64,000 bases of DNA from QYQD01 sp040754095 (GTDB taxonomy: Bacteria; Desulfobacterota; QYQD01): positions 159,462 through 223,461 of the forward strand of contig JBFMFO010000001.1 in the NCBI GenBank assembly GCA_040754095.1, written 5' to 3'. A model generated the notes under the pieces. The model was not told where the DNA came from and searched no databases. It saw only the letters and a program-made list of their open reading frames with translations. This document shows positions 17,301 to 27,066 of the stretch, piece by piece. The translations under genes and the position numbers were made by a program. Positions within the stretch are counted from its first letter, which is position 1. The number at the start of each line of letters is the position of its first letter.

Positions 17301-17723
17301 TTAGAAAATAACGGTCACGTTTTTATGCCCTTTTAAAGCCAAAAGATAGGCCAGTTCCCGGTCACAGGCCCGGCTGATAGTCCGGCCGTAAACAAAAATA
17401 GGGGTATCAGGAGGCGCATCAGCCAGATAAAGACCATGAAAAAAGTCGAATTGGACAGGTGGAAAATTAACCGCACCCATTAAATGATCTTTCTCATAAA
17501 ACTCATGGGGACGGGCGTCAAAGATGAGGCAGCAGGAATTTTTACATTTTTCTCTCTTGAATGCATTTAAGTCCATTTCACGGTGAAAACTGCTATCCAT
17601 ATAGGCAGGTAACAATGGAATCCCATCCGCCCGAAGCTCATTTACTATAATACCGCTAAAGATTCCCACGCACATGATTATCATCAGGTCAAAAAGGACT
17701 CTTCTCCACATGATTATTATCAC
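17301..17723 (-). CDS. Membrane-anchored rhodanese-like protein lacking the active cysteine
   Basis: The 140-residue protein has an N-terminal membrane segment (FDLMIIMCVGIFSGIIV) and a rhodanese-type domain: LIFDARPHEFYEKDHLMGAVNFP is the usual first half. At the position of the catalytic loop it reads VYGRTISRACD, where active rhodaneses have Cys right after the VVY-type strand, so glycine stands in for the nucleophile. It also ends at NVTVIF, without the final GG-W segment most rhodaneses carry. It is either a non-catalytic binding domain or a decayed enzyme. First gene of the three-gene redox cluster. Confidence 0.75.
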   Translation of the reverse strand: MIIIMWRRVLFDLMIIMCVGIFSGIIVNELRADGIPLLPAYMDSSFHREMDLNAFKREKCKNSCCLIFDARPHEFYEKDHLMGAVNFPPVQFDFFHGLYLADAPPDTPIFVYGRTISRACDRELAYLLALKGHKNVTVIF

Positions 17724-18042
17724 CTCTAAGTCGTTTCCAGATAAGCGCTAAGTAAGAAACAAAGACTTACTAAAGTATCATCGACAAAAGCGCAAGACAA
17801 ATATAACTATGTGAACTTTTTATCAATTTTCAAATTAACCGCAGGCCCGCCTTGCATAAAGCAATATCTGTGCCGAAAATTCACCAATGCCTTGAGTGTA
17901 AACAAATATATTTAGTTATATCAGTATGTTATTATTTATTTAATAAAATGGGGTGCCGGGTAGGGACAAAAAATGAAAATTTTTTCTACTTTTTTGTGGG
18001 TAATTTTTTATCCATAAGGTGTGGAAATATTATTCCTATTCT

Positions 18043-18160
18043 AGTACTCAGCGATCAGCTTTCAGTCGTCAGTATGAAGCCGGTTCACCGTTTACTGTTG
18101 ACCGTTTACCGAAAGAAAATGTCGGACAACGGTTAACAAACATGCTGATAGCTGACTGTC
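18043..18160 (-). repeat. Dispersed repeat family R1, copy 4 (inverted)
   Basis: The R1 core is read here on the minus strand (plus strand shows GAAAATGTCGGACAACGG). The gap 17724-18288 is otherwise A/T-rich, with no gene recognised; a GGCCTTTGGCC-type hairpin and a short R5-like string follow near 18163-18230. Confidence 0.9.
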
Positions 18161-18288
18161 GAAGATTCGCCGGTATTGTGGCGAACTGACCGTCCCCTCC
18201 GGCCTTTGGCCGACCGTAGGCCGGAATTGGGGGGTTCCGGATGAGCACTACTTGGTTCTAAAAGGAAGGCTGGCTGGGTTTTAAACTT

Positions 18289-19212
18289 TTAAAACGCCCA
18301 GACGGAAGACACAGGCCTTTGAAAACCTTGCTGTGAGGCCAAAATATCCAGATGGAGGGTTACCAGATCTTCCAGCGCCAACACCGGCTCATAGCCAAGA
18401 TTCCTTGAATCTACGGTCTTAATATACTGATGACACTGGTCACATAAATCCACCCGGTAGCCTTCATTGCCATCCGCAAAAAAATAATGCAAGGTTTTGT
18501 GGTCGTTATTCCCGCAGAAGGGACAGATCAAACGTTGTATCCGCCATTCGTGACCGCAGAAGGGGCATAGAACGTATCTCTTGCCGCCATCTTTTCCAAA
18601 CAAGGCCATACATGGTGCAGAACCACAGATCGGGCAATAGCCCTTAGACCAGATATCTATGGGTATAGGTTCTTTAAACTGCCTGATATTTCGAAGATAC
18701 ACCGAGGCGTTGGCCTTGATGGATGATTCAACACTGGTTCGAACCAGAAAAGAAAGCGCAGGGTAGTAGATTTTTAGTTGATAAGCGGTGTCCTGAAGGA
18801 ATTTTTCATCAAGATAATTTGACAACACGGCCTCAATATCCAGGGCCTTCTGCAAAACGGCCTGGTTAATTTTTACCATCTCTTCTCTCAGCTTGGGTGG
18901 GGCCTTTTCACCAAGCTGCAATATCGATTCAAAAATTTTTTGAGCAGTCAAGACGTCCACGTGAAAATCTTTTTTATTTAATAAGGGGAGTCCCTCCTGG
19001 AACCTGGCCTTCTTCAGATTTCTCTCTATTTCTATTGGCGGGATATCAATGGCTATTTTTATTTCATTCTGTGCCTCCCGGATGCCCTCATAGAAATCCA
19101 GAAGTTGCCTGTAACCAGGCATCTTCTCCCTAAACCACGCAATCCTCTCTTTAAGTCGGGCCAGGCCGTTATCCATATACTTGATGAATTCGTAACCAGT
19201 CTGAAATATCAC
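18289..19212 (-). CDS. fdhE: Formate dehydrogenase accessory protein FdhE
   Basis: The 307-residue protein has the FdhE rubredoxin-like metal site made of four CxxC pairs: CPICG, CPFCGHEW, CPFCGNND and CDQCHQY, between residues ~195 and 275. FdhE is needed for maturation of formate dehydrogenases, acting in the cytoplasm before Tat export. It lies 340 bp downstream of the fdhB gene on the same strand, in keeping with that role. Confidence 0.93.
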   Translation of the reverse strand: MIFQTGYEFIKYMDNGLARLKERIAWFREKMPGYRQLLDFYEGIREAQNEIKIAIDIPPIEIERNLKKARFQEGLPLLNKKDFHVDVLTAQKIFESILQLGEKAPPKLREEMVKINQAVLQKALDIEAVLSNYLDEKFLQDTAYQLKIYYPALSFLVRTSVESSIKANASVYLRNIRQFKEPIPIDIWSKGYCPICGSAPCMALFGKDGGKRYVLCPFCGHEWRIQRLICPFCGNNDHKTLHYFFADGNEGYRVDLCDQCHQYIKTVDSRNLGYEPVLALEDLVTLHLDILASQQGFQRPVSSVWAF

Positions 19213-19395
19213 GCCAGGGACACAAAAAGAACAAAATTTGGAACTCAGGAACTCATAAAGAAAAATGCTGTCCTATTCCTGATTTTTCGCCTCGGCGAAT
19301 CTGCCTATGGCACGACTTGATTTCCAGATTTTCATTTTTTCTCTGCGGTCTTTGCGCCTTAGCGTGAGAAATTGCCTTTTTATGAGACCATCATA
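19210..19395 (+). repeat. Dispersed repeat family R2, second copy
   Basis: The element contains TTTGGAACTCAGGAACTCAT, CCTATTCCTGATTTTTCG, TTCCAGATTTTCATTTTTTC and TTTGCGCCTTAGCGTGAGAA, ending TTTTTATGAGACCATCATAC. It carries an R5-like insert (GCCTCGGCGAATCTGCC) not present in the 13.6-kb copy. It starts at the 5' end of fdhE, so it forms part of the fdhE leader. Confidence 0.85.
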
Positions 19396-19506
19396 CTTGC
19401 CACGTAAGATTTCAGCGAAATATAGGCATCGTCACCGGTTATTGCTCATTGGTTAATATGAAAGGCCGATTACTTTTACTGATGACAAATGACCATTGAC
19501 TAATGA

Positions 19507-19547
19507 CATAATGGGAGGTGACACGGTTAGTGTCACCCCCCATTATG
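19507..19547 (-). terminator. Strong hairpin after fdhB
   Basis: CATAATGGG-AGGTGACAC pairs with GTGTCACC-CCCATTATG around a GGTTA loop. It begins 9 bp after the fdhB stop. No T-run follows on the minus strand, so it may stabilise the mRNA or act as a weak or factor-dependent terminator. Confidence 0.6.
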
Positions 19548-19555
19548 CTTGATTC

Positions 19556-20296
19556 CTAACCCGGCCAATTCGCCAAATTGGCCAGAGGCCGTATCATTTT
19601 CTTGATGGCTGCCAGCCTGGTAACACCAAAGGTGTCATTAGCCGCAGCGAACTTGTGATATTTTTGAGGATCATCAACTACCAGGAAGATAGTCCGCACT
19701 TCATCCGCATTAAGGAGCTGTGCCTTGGGATACTTTTTCTTGATTTCTTCCAGCCTCTTATTGGCTAAAGCCAGCATCTTGTCCCGATCCCCGAAATTCA
19801 TGGCGCCGGAGGGACAGGTCTTGACGCAGGCAGGCAACAGGCCGTTAGTGATCCGGTCTAAACACATGGTGCATTTGGCCATCGTCCCGGTCTTTTCATT
19901 CCGGCGCGGGACGTCATAGGGACAGGCCGAGCGTATCTCTTCGAAATCGGCCTTGCTGACTTTTATTTTAGTGTTGAACAAGACGGCGCCGGTAGCCGCA
20001 TCCCGGGTAATAGCCTTGGAACCAAGCCCCTGAGCCATTTCCATACAGGGCGCATCGATACAATGCCGGCACTGGTCAGGAAAGAAATACCATTTTACCT
20101 TACCGCCCTCTTCCAATTCATTGAACCGCACCAGTTTAAAGGTGTTAGAGGTGAAATCCGGCGGGTTCTGATAATTACCCCAGTTTCGCTGGGTAGTTAC
20201 CTCTGCCTTGTTTTTGTTCCACTGTTTGCAGGCTACCTGGCAGCCCCGGCAGGCCGTACATAAACTTGTATCTATGAAAAATGATTTACCAGCCAT
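19556..20296 (-). CDS. fdhB: Formate dehydrogenase iron-sulfur subunit
   Basis: The 246-residue protein is the electron-transfer subunit. It has four cysteine groups for 4Fe-4S clusters: CTACRGCQVACK (residue ~12), CRHCIDAPCMEM (~76), CPYD (~124) with CTMC (~142), and CVKTCPSGAM (~157). It has no signal peptide and is presumably carried through the Tat system by FdhA. It starts 14 bp after the fdhA stop. No cytochrome b subunit follows, matching the soluble periplasmic FdhAB of sulfate reducers that passes electrons to c-type cytochromes. Confidence 0.93.
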   Translation of the reverse strand: MAGKSFFIDTSLCTACRGCQVACKQWNKNKAEVTTQRNWGNYQNPPDFTSNTFKLVRFNELEEGGKVKWYFFPDQCRHCIDAPCMEMAQGLGSKAITRDAATGAVLFNTKIKVSKADFEEIRSACPYDVPRRNEKTGTMAKCTMCLDRITNGLLPACVKTCPSGAMNFGDRDKMLALANKRLEEIKKKYPKAQLLNADEVRTIFLVVDDPQKYHKFAAANDTFGVTRLAAIKKMIRPLANLANWPG

Positions 20297-20309
20297 TCTA
20301 GGTCACCCC

Positions 20310-23300
20310 CTAACCCTTACTTTTTATTTTTCTTACGTTGGCCATGAAGGCCTTGGACTCCGGTATCATGGTATTGGCATCGCCGATATTGGGCGTCAGC
20401 AGGTTAGCGCTGTCTCCACCCCGACTGAACTTCTTATTTTCCGGCCAGCGCCAGCCGAAGTGCCAGGGGATACCAATCTGATGCACCGTCTGTCCGGCGA
20501 TATTAAACGGCTTCCAGCGGGCAGTCACAATGGCCACGGCCTTTACCTTGCCACGCGCCGTTTCCACCTCGACCAGGTCTCCGTTTTTGATACCCTTTAG
20601 CTCGCCCAGTTCCTTACTCATCTCAACAAAAAGTTGCGGCTGGGCCTCAAGCAACCAAGGGAGCCAGCGGGTTAGAACGCCGGTCTGCCAGTGCTCGGTA
20701 ACCCGGTAGGTAGTACAGACAAAGGGATACCTCGGATCGCAGGTAAGGTACTGATCCATTGTGCCCGCAAAGACTTTGGCCGCCGGATTTATACGCTGCG
20801 AAGACAAGAGATTCCTTTCGACCGGGCATTCCAGCGGTTCGTAATGTTCAGGGAAAGGTCCTTCGTTCAGGCCTGGTCCGAAGATGGAAGCCACACCATG
20901 AGGCTTCATGATAAACGGCAGTTTCGTCTTCTCCTTATTGACCATAGGAGGCCACCCGCCATCCGGCACATCTCCAACCCAACCGCCTTTCCCATCCCCG
21001 GCGGCAGGATCCCACCGGATAACCGCTCTTTTAGAATCCCAGGGATTCCCATTTAAATCCACTGAGGCCCGGTTATAAATGATCCGCCTGTTGAGCGGCC
21101 AGCACCATGCCCATTTGGAATAAAGACCTATGCCGGTAGGATCCGATCGGTCGCGGCGGGCCATCATGTTGCCGTCTTCATTATAACTGCCGCTATAAAG
21201 CCAGTTACCACACGAAGTAGTGCCATCATCCTTAAGCTTGGTGAAATTAGCGACCAGTTTCCCCGTGGTCAGGTCATAACCGTTAACCTCTTTGGCTACT
21301 TTATGGGCATCGAATTTTCCGTTGGTAGCATAGTCCATCTTCAGATTCAAAATGGGTTCCGGAAATTTGCCGCCTTCTTTGGCATAAAGCTTCCTGACGC
21401 TTTCATATAGTTCAAGCATAATGTCGCCATCAGGTTTCGCCTCGCCGAGCGGGTCGACCGCCTTGTACCGCCACTGCACCCAGCGGCCACTGTTGGAAAG
21501 GCTACCTTCCTTTTCCATAAAGGCGGCGCAGGGAAGCTGAAAGACTTCGGTCTTAATCTTTTTGGGGTTCATTCCCGGGCCATACCAGAAAGAACCCGTC
21601 TCGTTCTCAAAAAGATTCACGTTGACCAGCCAGTCAAGCTTAGTCAATCCCTCTCTGACCTTATTCGCATTAGCTCCCGAGCAGGCCGGATTCATACCCC
21701 AGGCAAAAAAGCCGGTAAATCGGCCTTTATGCATGTCATCAAACAGCGTTAGCCATGAGCAATTCTGGCCATCATCCAATTTGGGATGCCAGTCATATCC
21801 GAAATCATTTTCCTTTGTAGCTGCCTTGCCATACATGGATTTTAAATAGCTGACCATATACTTGGGACGGTTCTGCCACCAGTTGGCACTCATGGGTTCT
21901 TTCGTCTTTGGAGTATTCATTCCGTTGTAGGTAGCCAGATCTTTATGCTTGGCCTGCGGAGTGGGGTTGTAGGCGGAGATGATGTGGAACAAGAGGGCCA
22001 TATCGGTTGAGCCCTGTACGTTTGATTCTCCCCGCAACGCGTTGATACCCCCTCCGGCCATACCCATATTGCCCAGGAGCAACTGGATTATAGCCATAGT
22101 CCGGATATTCTGGGTACCCACTGTATGCTGCGTCCAACCCATGGCATAAAGTTCAGTCCCTACCCGGTCCGGTTTCCCGGTAGAACCATAGATCTGATAG
22201 ACTTTCAAAAGGTTCTCTTTGGGAGTACCGGTTATTTGGGAAACGACATCCAGGTCATAACGAGCGTAATGTTTTTTCAATAACTGATATACACAGCGCG
22301 GATTCTGTAAGGTCGGATCCTTTTTGATGATTCCATTTTCGTCTGTTTCAAACGCCCAATGTGATTTGTCATACTTTCTTTTCACCGGATCATAGCCGCT
22401 GAAGAGTCCGTCCATAAAATCATACTTTGATCCCACAATAAATGAGGCATTGGTGTAATTTACCACATATTCCCTCTGGATCAGGTCGTTATCCAATATA
22501 TACTTGATCATGCCTCCCAGGAAGGCGATATCCGTACCGGACCGTAATGGTACGTAATGATCCGCCTTGGCCGAAGTCCTGGTAAAGCGGGGATCTACGT
22601 GGATAAACACTGCCCCTCTGTCCTGGGCTGCCTTTATCCATTTGTAAGACACAGGGTGATTTTCACAGACATTACTCCCCATATTCAGGATGACGTCTGC
22701 ATTTCGGAAGTCTATGTAATGATTGGTCATAGCGCCGCGTCCGAACGACTCTGCCAGAGCCGCTACCGTAGCGCTGTGTCAGATACGGGCCTGATGTTCT
22801 ATCCAGACCAGGCCTAACCCCCGCAGGAATTGTTGATAGATATAGCACTCCTCATTGTCGAGGGCCGCGCTGCCCACCGACGCGATACCGTTTGTCCGGT
22901 TGACCACTTTTCCTTCGGCATTTTTCTCCATGAAGCTCGCATCACGGCTCTTTTTAATGTTCCTGGCTATCTTTTCCAGGGCCCACTCCCAACTCACCTC
23001 TTTCCACTTGGCACTGTAAGGAGCGCGATACCGTACCTTCTTCAGCCGGTGCTGGTTATCATGTAATTGATAGAGCGACGCCCCCTTGGCGCAAAGCGCC
23101 CCTTCACTGATAGGGTGATCCGGGTCGCCTTCAAAATTAATCAATTTGCCGTTGGAAACGTGTGCAATCTGGCCGCAACTCACCGAACAATAGCAGCAGA
23201 TATGGGTGGTTTCCTTGGCGCCTTTGATCTTGAGTTCAGCCGCATAACTCTCTATCGGGGAGAGGTCAAAGCCGAGCTGGCTCAGTCCCAGCCCTGCTGC

Positions 23301-23348
23301 GGCCACGCCGGAGGCCTTGATAAAGTTACGACGTGAGATTTTCACCAT
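20310..23348 (-). CDS. fdhA: Selenocysteine formate dehydrogenase catalytic subunit
   Basis: Read with UGA at 22779-22781 as selenocysteine, this is one protein of 1012 residues with Sec at position 190. It begins with a twin-arginine signal (MVKISRRNFIKASGVAAAGL), then the 4Fe-4S motif CCYCSVSCG with ALCAKG, then the Sec site in QARI-U-HSATVAAL followed by ESFGRGAMTNHYID, the hallmark of formate dehydrogenase. Molybdopterin-binding parts follow (ADVILNMGSNVCENHPV, VDPRFTRTSAKADHYVPLR). The enzyme oxidises formate in the periplasm. Without Sec insertion translation would stop at 189 residues, so selenocysteine genes should exist elsewhere in this genome. Confidence 0.95.
22740..22781 (-). promoter_or_regulatory. 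In-frame UGA and candidate bacterial SECIS hairpin
   Basis: The UGA Sec codon is at 22779-22781. Right after it on the minus strand come two short palindromes, CGCTACGGTAGCG and GGCTCTGGCAGAGTC; the second can form a six-pair stem with a GGC loop some 18-33 nt beyond UGA, in the place where SelB-binding hairpins lie. The fold is by eye only. Confidence 0.6.
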
Positions 23349-23724
23349 AAAGTCCCCCTTGCGTTAAAAGTTTTCACCTTAACATTAGACTTATCGGCAA
23401 CATGCAAGCTAATCTTTAACCCACCCCCCCTTCTCTCTTCATAATTATGTCAACTTTTATACAAACTCTCCAGAAGTTATCTACCGTATAAGGAAGAGAT
23501 GCTTACACGTTCTGTCCAACCGCTAGTCAGCGAAACTCAACAAAGAACAGCCCTTCAAAATTGATTTGTGATATGTTTCACTTAATTTACCACAAATTTC
23601 TTTTGCAGTTCTTTGGGGCTCAACCAAAATTCATTTATTAGGCTATCATTAAAAACCTAAAAAGGTCAACAATTATTTCCGGTCCCCAAATAGACAGTTA
23701 ACTCCCCGACTGGATAGGCAAATT

Positions 23725-23910
23725 TCAAACTTCTTCGGCCAGTCTTTTTAAGGCCATCGAATACGGGAGTCTTCGTCCTTTAGACATCTTCGATATACCT
23801 CCGGATATTTTGGGGGCCTCCTTGACCGAATCCGGTAAGACCAGGGAATCAAAGCGGAGGTCCGGATTTTCATGTTCAAGGTATTTGAGATAAACGTTAG
23901 TGACCTCCTC
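23725..23910 (-). pseudogene. Fragment of an unknown gene
   Basis: A minus-strand frame of about 60 codons reads VTNVYLKYLEHENPDL, RFDSLVLPDSVKEAPK and MSKGRRLPYSMALKRLAEEV before TGA. It has no start codon at a proper place and a TAG stands just upstream, so it looks like the 3' end of a lost gene. The family is not recognised. The remainder of 23349-24018 (fdhA upstream region) shows no other gene. Confidence 0.35.
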
Positions 23911-24018
23911 CTATCTGGGTAGAAGCACCTATGGCAAAGAGGGAAGGAATAATTCCAGGGAATCAGTTTTTATGTATTTACCTGCCGGAATAATAAGTTT
24001 CGACTGAAAACAGGAGGA

Positions 24019-24066
24019 AAATAAAAAACCCGTTCACCCGGAGAACCACTCCGGGGAAACGGGTTG
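24019..24066 (-). terminator. Rho-independent terminator of ssrA
   Basis: On the minus strand AACCCGTTTCCCCGGAG pairs with CTCCGGGTGAACGGGTT around TGGTT, followed by a TTTTTTATTTT run. It lies 13 bp after the tmRNA 3' end. Confidence 0.9.
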
Positions 24067-24078
24067 TCTAAATCAAAA

Positions 24079-24429
24079 TGGTGGAGGCGGCGGGAGTCGA
24101 ACCCGCGTCCGAAGATACTCCATTTAAGCATCTACATACATAGCCTGGGGTTCAAATTTCACCCCCTGGTTCCACCCCGGGCAAGGCAACCAGGAGATTA
24201 GCCCGCATAAAGTTTCGCTTCCCCTCTCAGCAGGCGATTGAAGGGATGCTATCCCGCTATCCGTCGTCCTTTCTAATTCCGCAGGATCGAATCAGAAGGA
24301 CGCTGGCTTAGGCAGCCAGAGCGTATTCGCAGTTGTCTGCGTTTGTTTTTTCCTGTTTGTTTAACGAGCCAACAGGACCTCGGTATGCAGCTTAAACTTC
24401 CATATCCCCGTCGAAGCCGTTTCGCCCCC
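24079..24429 (-). ncRNA. ssrA: Transfer-messenger RNA
   Basis: Length is 351 nt. The 5' end GGGGGCGAAACGGCTTCGAC and the 3' end GTTCGACTCCCGCCGCCTCC plus ACCA pair as the tRNA-like acceptor stem, with CCA encoded. The reading frame for the tag ends in ADNCEYALAA and a TAA; the exact resume codon is uncertain. tmRNA, with SmpB, frees stalled ribosomes and tags the broken product. It lies 9 bp downstream of smpB on the same strand, so it is either processed from a joint transcript or has a promoter inside smpB. Confidence 0.95.
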
Positions 24430-24438
24430 ATGGATATG

Positions 24439-24891
24439 TCAGTTTCGACCTCGATAGCGCTTGGCTATCTCCCTTTCTTCTTCCCTCCTCTTTATACTCT
24501 CTCTCTTATCGTATAACTTTTTACCCTTGGCCAGGGCCAGTTCTACCTTCACCCAGCCATTCTTGAAATATATCCTGGTCGGTATGAGCGTAAACCCCTT
24601 CTCCTGTATCTTGCCTATCAGCCTTTTTATCTCCTGCCGGTGGAGCAAAACCTTGCGGGTGCGGGTCGGATCCTGCTCCTCATGGTGCGTATGAGAATAC
24701 GGGCTTATGTGCACATTATACAGCAAGACCTCGCCACCGACCAACTGCGCATAACCATCGGTCAGATTTGCCTTTCCCTGCCGCAGGGACTTGACCTCGC
24801 TCCCTGTAAGCGCCAGACCTGCCTCATATCTTTCAGTGATAAAATACTCATGCGCTGCCTTCTTATTCTGGCAGACTACCTTTATACTCAA
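24439..24891 (-). CDS. smpB: SsrA-binding protein SmpB
   Basis: The 150-residue protein matches SmpB: NKKAAHEYFITERYEAGLALTGSEVKSLR at the N-terminus, then LTDGYAQ, and the basic C-terminal tail KGKKLYDKRESIKRREEER that reaches into the decoding centre. It is directly followed by its RNA partner ssrA. Confidence 0.96.
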   Translation of the reverse strand: MSIKVVCQNKKAAHEYFITERYEAGLALTGSEVKSLRQGKANLTDGYAQLVGGEVLLYNVHISPYSHTHHEEQDPTRTRKVLLHRQEIKRLIGKIQEKGFTLIPTRIYFKNGWVKVELALAKGKKLYDKRESIKRREEEREIAKRYRGRN

Positions 24892-24971
24892 GAATACACA
24901 TCCTTTTGATCAAATAATAATACATTTCATGTAAAAAGCAATCGGCCTGAACTACTACCGGGTAATATACA

Positions 24972-25853
24972 TCAGGAATCCGCATCAAGACGGGCCTTAG
25001 CTGACTTGAGGGCGTCAAGAAGGGACATTTCGTTTCCCTGCAATCTCCCCATCTCAATATCCGGCTTCATCTTTTGGCCGTGGAAATCAGAGCCGCTGGT
25101 CATAAGGAGGTTGTGTCCCCCGGCTATGGCCTCGAGATGTTTAACCCGCTCCGCGCTGTGGTAGCTGTTATAGACCTCCAGACCCATCAAACCGGCATCT
25201 ATAAGGTCCATAATGACTCTATCCGGCGTGTCTATGGGATGAGCCAAGACAGGAACGGCCTTCCACTTCAGCACCCGCTTTATGACCGCGGGTGTGGCCA
25301 GCGCTTCAATGGGCACGTAGGCCGGTTTCCCGCCCTTAAGCCAATCGTGATAAAATCGATAGTACGGCGACCTGGCGCTATTTCCTTCAGTATATGTCTT
25401 GAGCCTTGGGTCTTCCTTATTCTCTTTTCGGTCCAAGATGGCCTTGAGATAAGAATACCCGGTGGGAATCTTGCCGCCCGAATGCCGGCGCACGTCTTCC
25501 GCGGTAAGGACAAAGCCCAATTCCTGCAGCCTGGCGATCCTCCCCAGCGCCTGCCTTTCCTTTTCTACGCGTATGGTAGCCAGCCAGTCCTGAACAGATG
25601 TGCCTTCATAATCGATAAAATAGGCCAGAAGGTGCAGATCAAGGTCTGAATAAAAGGTGTTGATCTCTATGGCCGGCACAAACTCTATGCCGGTCTCTTT
25701 GCCCAGGCGAACCCCTTCCGGCACACTGCCCACGCTGTTATGGTCGGCAAAGGCAATAGCCTTAAGGCCATGCCTCCCGGCCAGGGCAAATATCTCCTCC
25801 GGGGTGTGCTGTCCGTCGGAACTGGCTATGGTATGTATGTGTAAGTCAATCAT
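24972..25853 (-). CDS. PHP-domain phosphoesterase (TrpH/RNase AM-like)
   Basis: The start is placed at MIDLHIHTIASSDGQ because the PHP fold begins there; the frame upstream runs into a repeat. The protein then has 293 residues. Metal-binding motifs are visible: HIHT near residue 5, FADHNSV near 40, IEINTF near 75, and HPIDTPDR and GSDFHGQ later. Relatives are 3',5'-nucleotide phosphatases or 5'-3' RNases (TrpH/YciV). The exact substrate is not predictable. Confidence 0.88.
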   Translation of the reverse strand: MIDLHIHTIASSDGQHTPEEIFALAGRHGLKAIAFADHNSVGSVPEGVRLGKETGIEFVPAIEINTFYSDLDLHLLAYFIDYEGTSVQDWLATIRVEKERQALGRIARLQELGFVLTAEDVRRHSGGKIPTGYSYLKAILDRKENKEDPRLKTYTEGNSARSPYYRFYHDWLKGGKPAYVPIEALATPAVIKRVLKWKAVPVLAHPIDTPDRVIMDLIDAGLMGLEVYNSYHSAERVKHLEAIAGGHNLLMTSGSDFHGQKMKPDIEMGRLQGNEMSLLDALKSAKARLDADS

Positions 25854-25920
25854 CCGGCAATTATTATTGACATGCCCCTGAAAGTCAATTAGATTCCGTG
25901 TCAGAGTCTCTTTAGCTTCG

Positions 25921-26093
25921 GGAACCATCTATGTTTCTGAGCGAAACTTGCTGGAGCAGCGGGGTACCCATCGAGGACGAGCAGGAAGGGGAAAGCCAGC
26001 CCTTTAGTGGCTGGAAGGGGCGAAAGCATTCCCCACCTGCGAGCCCCGAAAGGGTCGCTGCGCAAGCCGTGAAGCGAAGAAACAAGAGGTTTC
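25921..26093 (+). repeat. Covarying hairpin element R4, copy A
   Basis: One of three related elements of about 173 bp. Terminal arms TGTTTCT (25932) and AGAAACA (26078) pair. Inside are stems CAGCG/CGCTG (25957/26056) and CCAGCC/GGCTGG (25996/26009), the last around loop CTTTAGT. It lies in the divergent gap between the PHP and creatininase genes. The other copies pair with different bases at the same places. Confidence 0.85.
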
Positions 26094-26146
26094 ATATAAA
26101 GAGTGGTGTTTTCGCGATCTAAACCTACTCGCGTAAGGGTTAACCC

Positions 26147-26866
26147 ATGATATTAGAAGAACTCACCATGCCTGAATTTGTCGAAGGGCTGAAAAAGACC
26201 CGCACGGTCGTCATCCCTTATGGCTCGGTAGAAGAGCATGGTTCCCACCTGCCCCTCTCTACAGACACCGTACATATCTACGAAACAGCCAGGGCCGCAT
26301 CTTCGAAAAGGCTCCTCTTTGTGGCCCCGCCTATCCATTATGGCCTGTGCCGCAGTACAGGCGGACATCCGGGCACAATCACCATAAAGGCAGGAACCCT
26401 GCGCAGGTTGACTATAGACATTGTTACATCCCTCTATTCCCAGGGGTTGAGGAATTTCATCCTCATCTCCGGACATGCAGGCGGGACACATCTGGCCGCT
26501 ATTACCGATGCCGGAGAGGAATTGCTCTCCGCCCTGCCTGAGGCCAAAATAGCAGTTTTGAGCATACTCGATCTTGTTGGAAGGGCCGACCGGGGCCTTG
26601 TAGAAACAGTCGGTGATTCGCACGCCGGAGAAGTAGAAACGTCAGCCATGCTCTACCTGCGCCCGAAATGGGTCAAGGGCACAAGTCCGGAAGAATATCC
26701 GGCCTTCCCCAATCCTATCCTGGTAAGAAATAAGAGAAAATTCTGGCCGAATGGTGTCTGGGGCAACCCGGCCAGGGCCAGTACGGAAAAAGGCAGAAAA
26801 TTATTATATGCGGTAGCGGACGAACTCGTCAACCTGGCAGAAAGAATCGAACAGTTCAGGGAGTAA
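26147..26866 (+). CDS. Creatininase-family amidohydrolase
   Basis: The 239-residue protein has the creatininase metal-site residues: SVEEHGSHLPLSTD near residue 27 (Glu, His, Asp), GGHPGTI near 77, and DSHAGEVETSAM near 155. The family contains creatininase, the mycofactocin maturase MftE and riboflavin-pathway ArfB enzymes, so the reaction is probably hydrolysis of a cyclic or linear amide, but the substrate is unknown. No mycofactocin genes are nearby. Confidence 0.85.
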   Translation: MILEELTMPEFVEGLKKTRTVVIPYGSVEEHGSHLPLSTDTVHIYETARAASSKRLLFVAPPIHYGLCRSTGGHPGTITIKAGTLRRLTIDIVTSLYSQGLRNFILISGHAGGTHLAAITDAGEELLSALPEAKIAVLSILDLVGRADRGLVETVGDSHAGEVETSAMLYLRPKWVKGTSPEEYPAFPNPILVRNKRKFWPNGVWGNPARASTEKGRKLLYAVADELVNLAERIEQFRE

Positions 26867-26883
26867 TAAAAATGAGACATGCA

Positions 26884-26990
26884 TGTCGTTATCCGTTAAC
26901 TGTTGTCCGTTCACCGATAATGCGTGGACATATTCCAGTCTGCTCTTTGCTGTCGGTGCACGGTGAACTGTGAACGGTGAACTATTTCCA
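26884..26990 (+). repeat. R1-related repeat, diverged copy
   Basis: It contains CGTTATCCGTTAACTGTTGT and CGGTGAACTGTGAACGGTGA, the unit structure of R1, but lacks the conserved core. A tail ACTTTTTACAAAGTCGTCAG at 27036-27055 follows and forms the leader of the TlpA-like gene. Confidence 0.65.
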
Positions 26991-27066
26991 TAGTTACGCC
27001 GCAGTGACGAAGGATGCCGCGCAACGCAGCAAATGGACTTTTTACAAAGTCGTCAGGGAGTAAGGC

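Noticed and set aside
20647..20829. Small minus-strand open frame inside fdhA
   Set aside because: A shadow of fdhA in another frame.
22779..22781. fdhA as two genes or a nonsense mutation
   Set aside because: The UGA is in the exact place of the family's selenocysteine and both sides match, so it is one gene.
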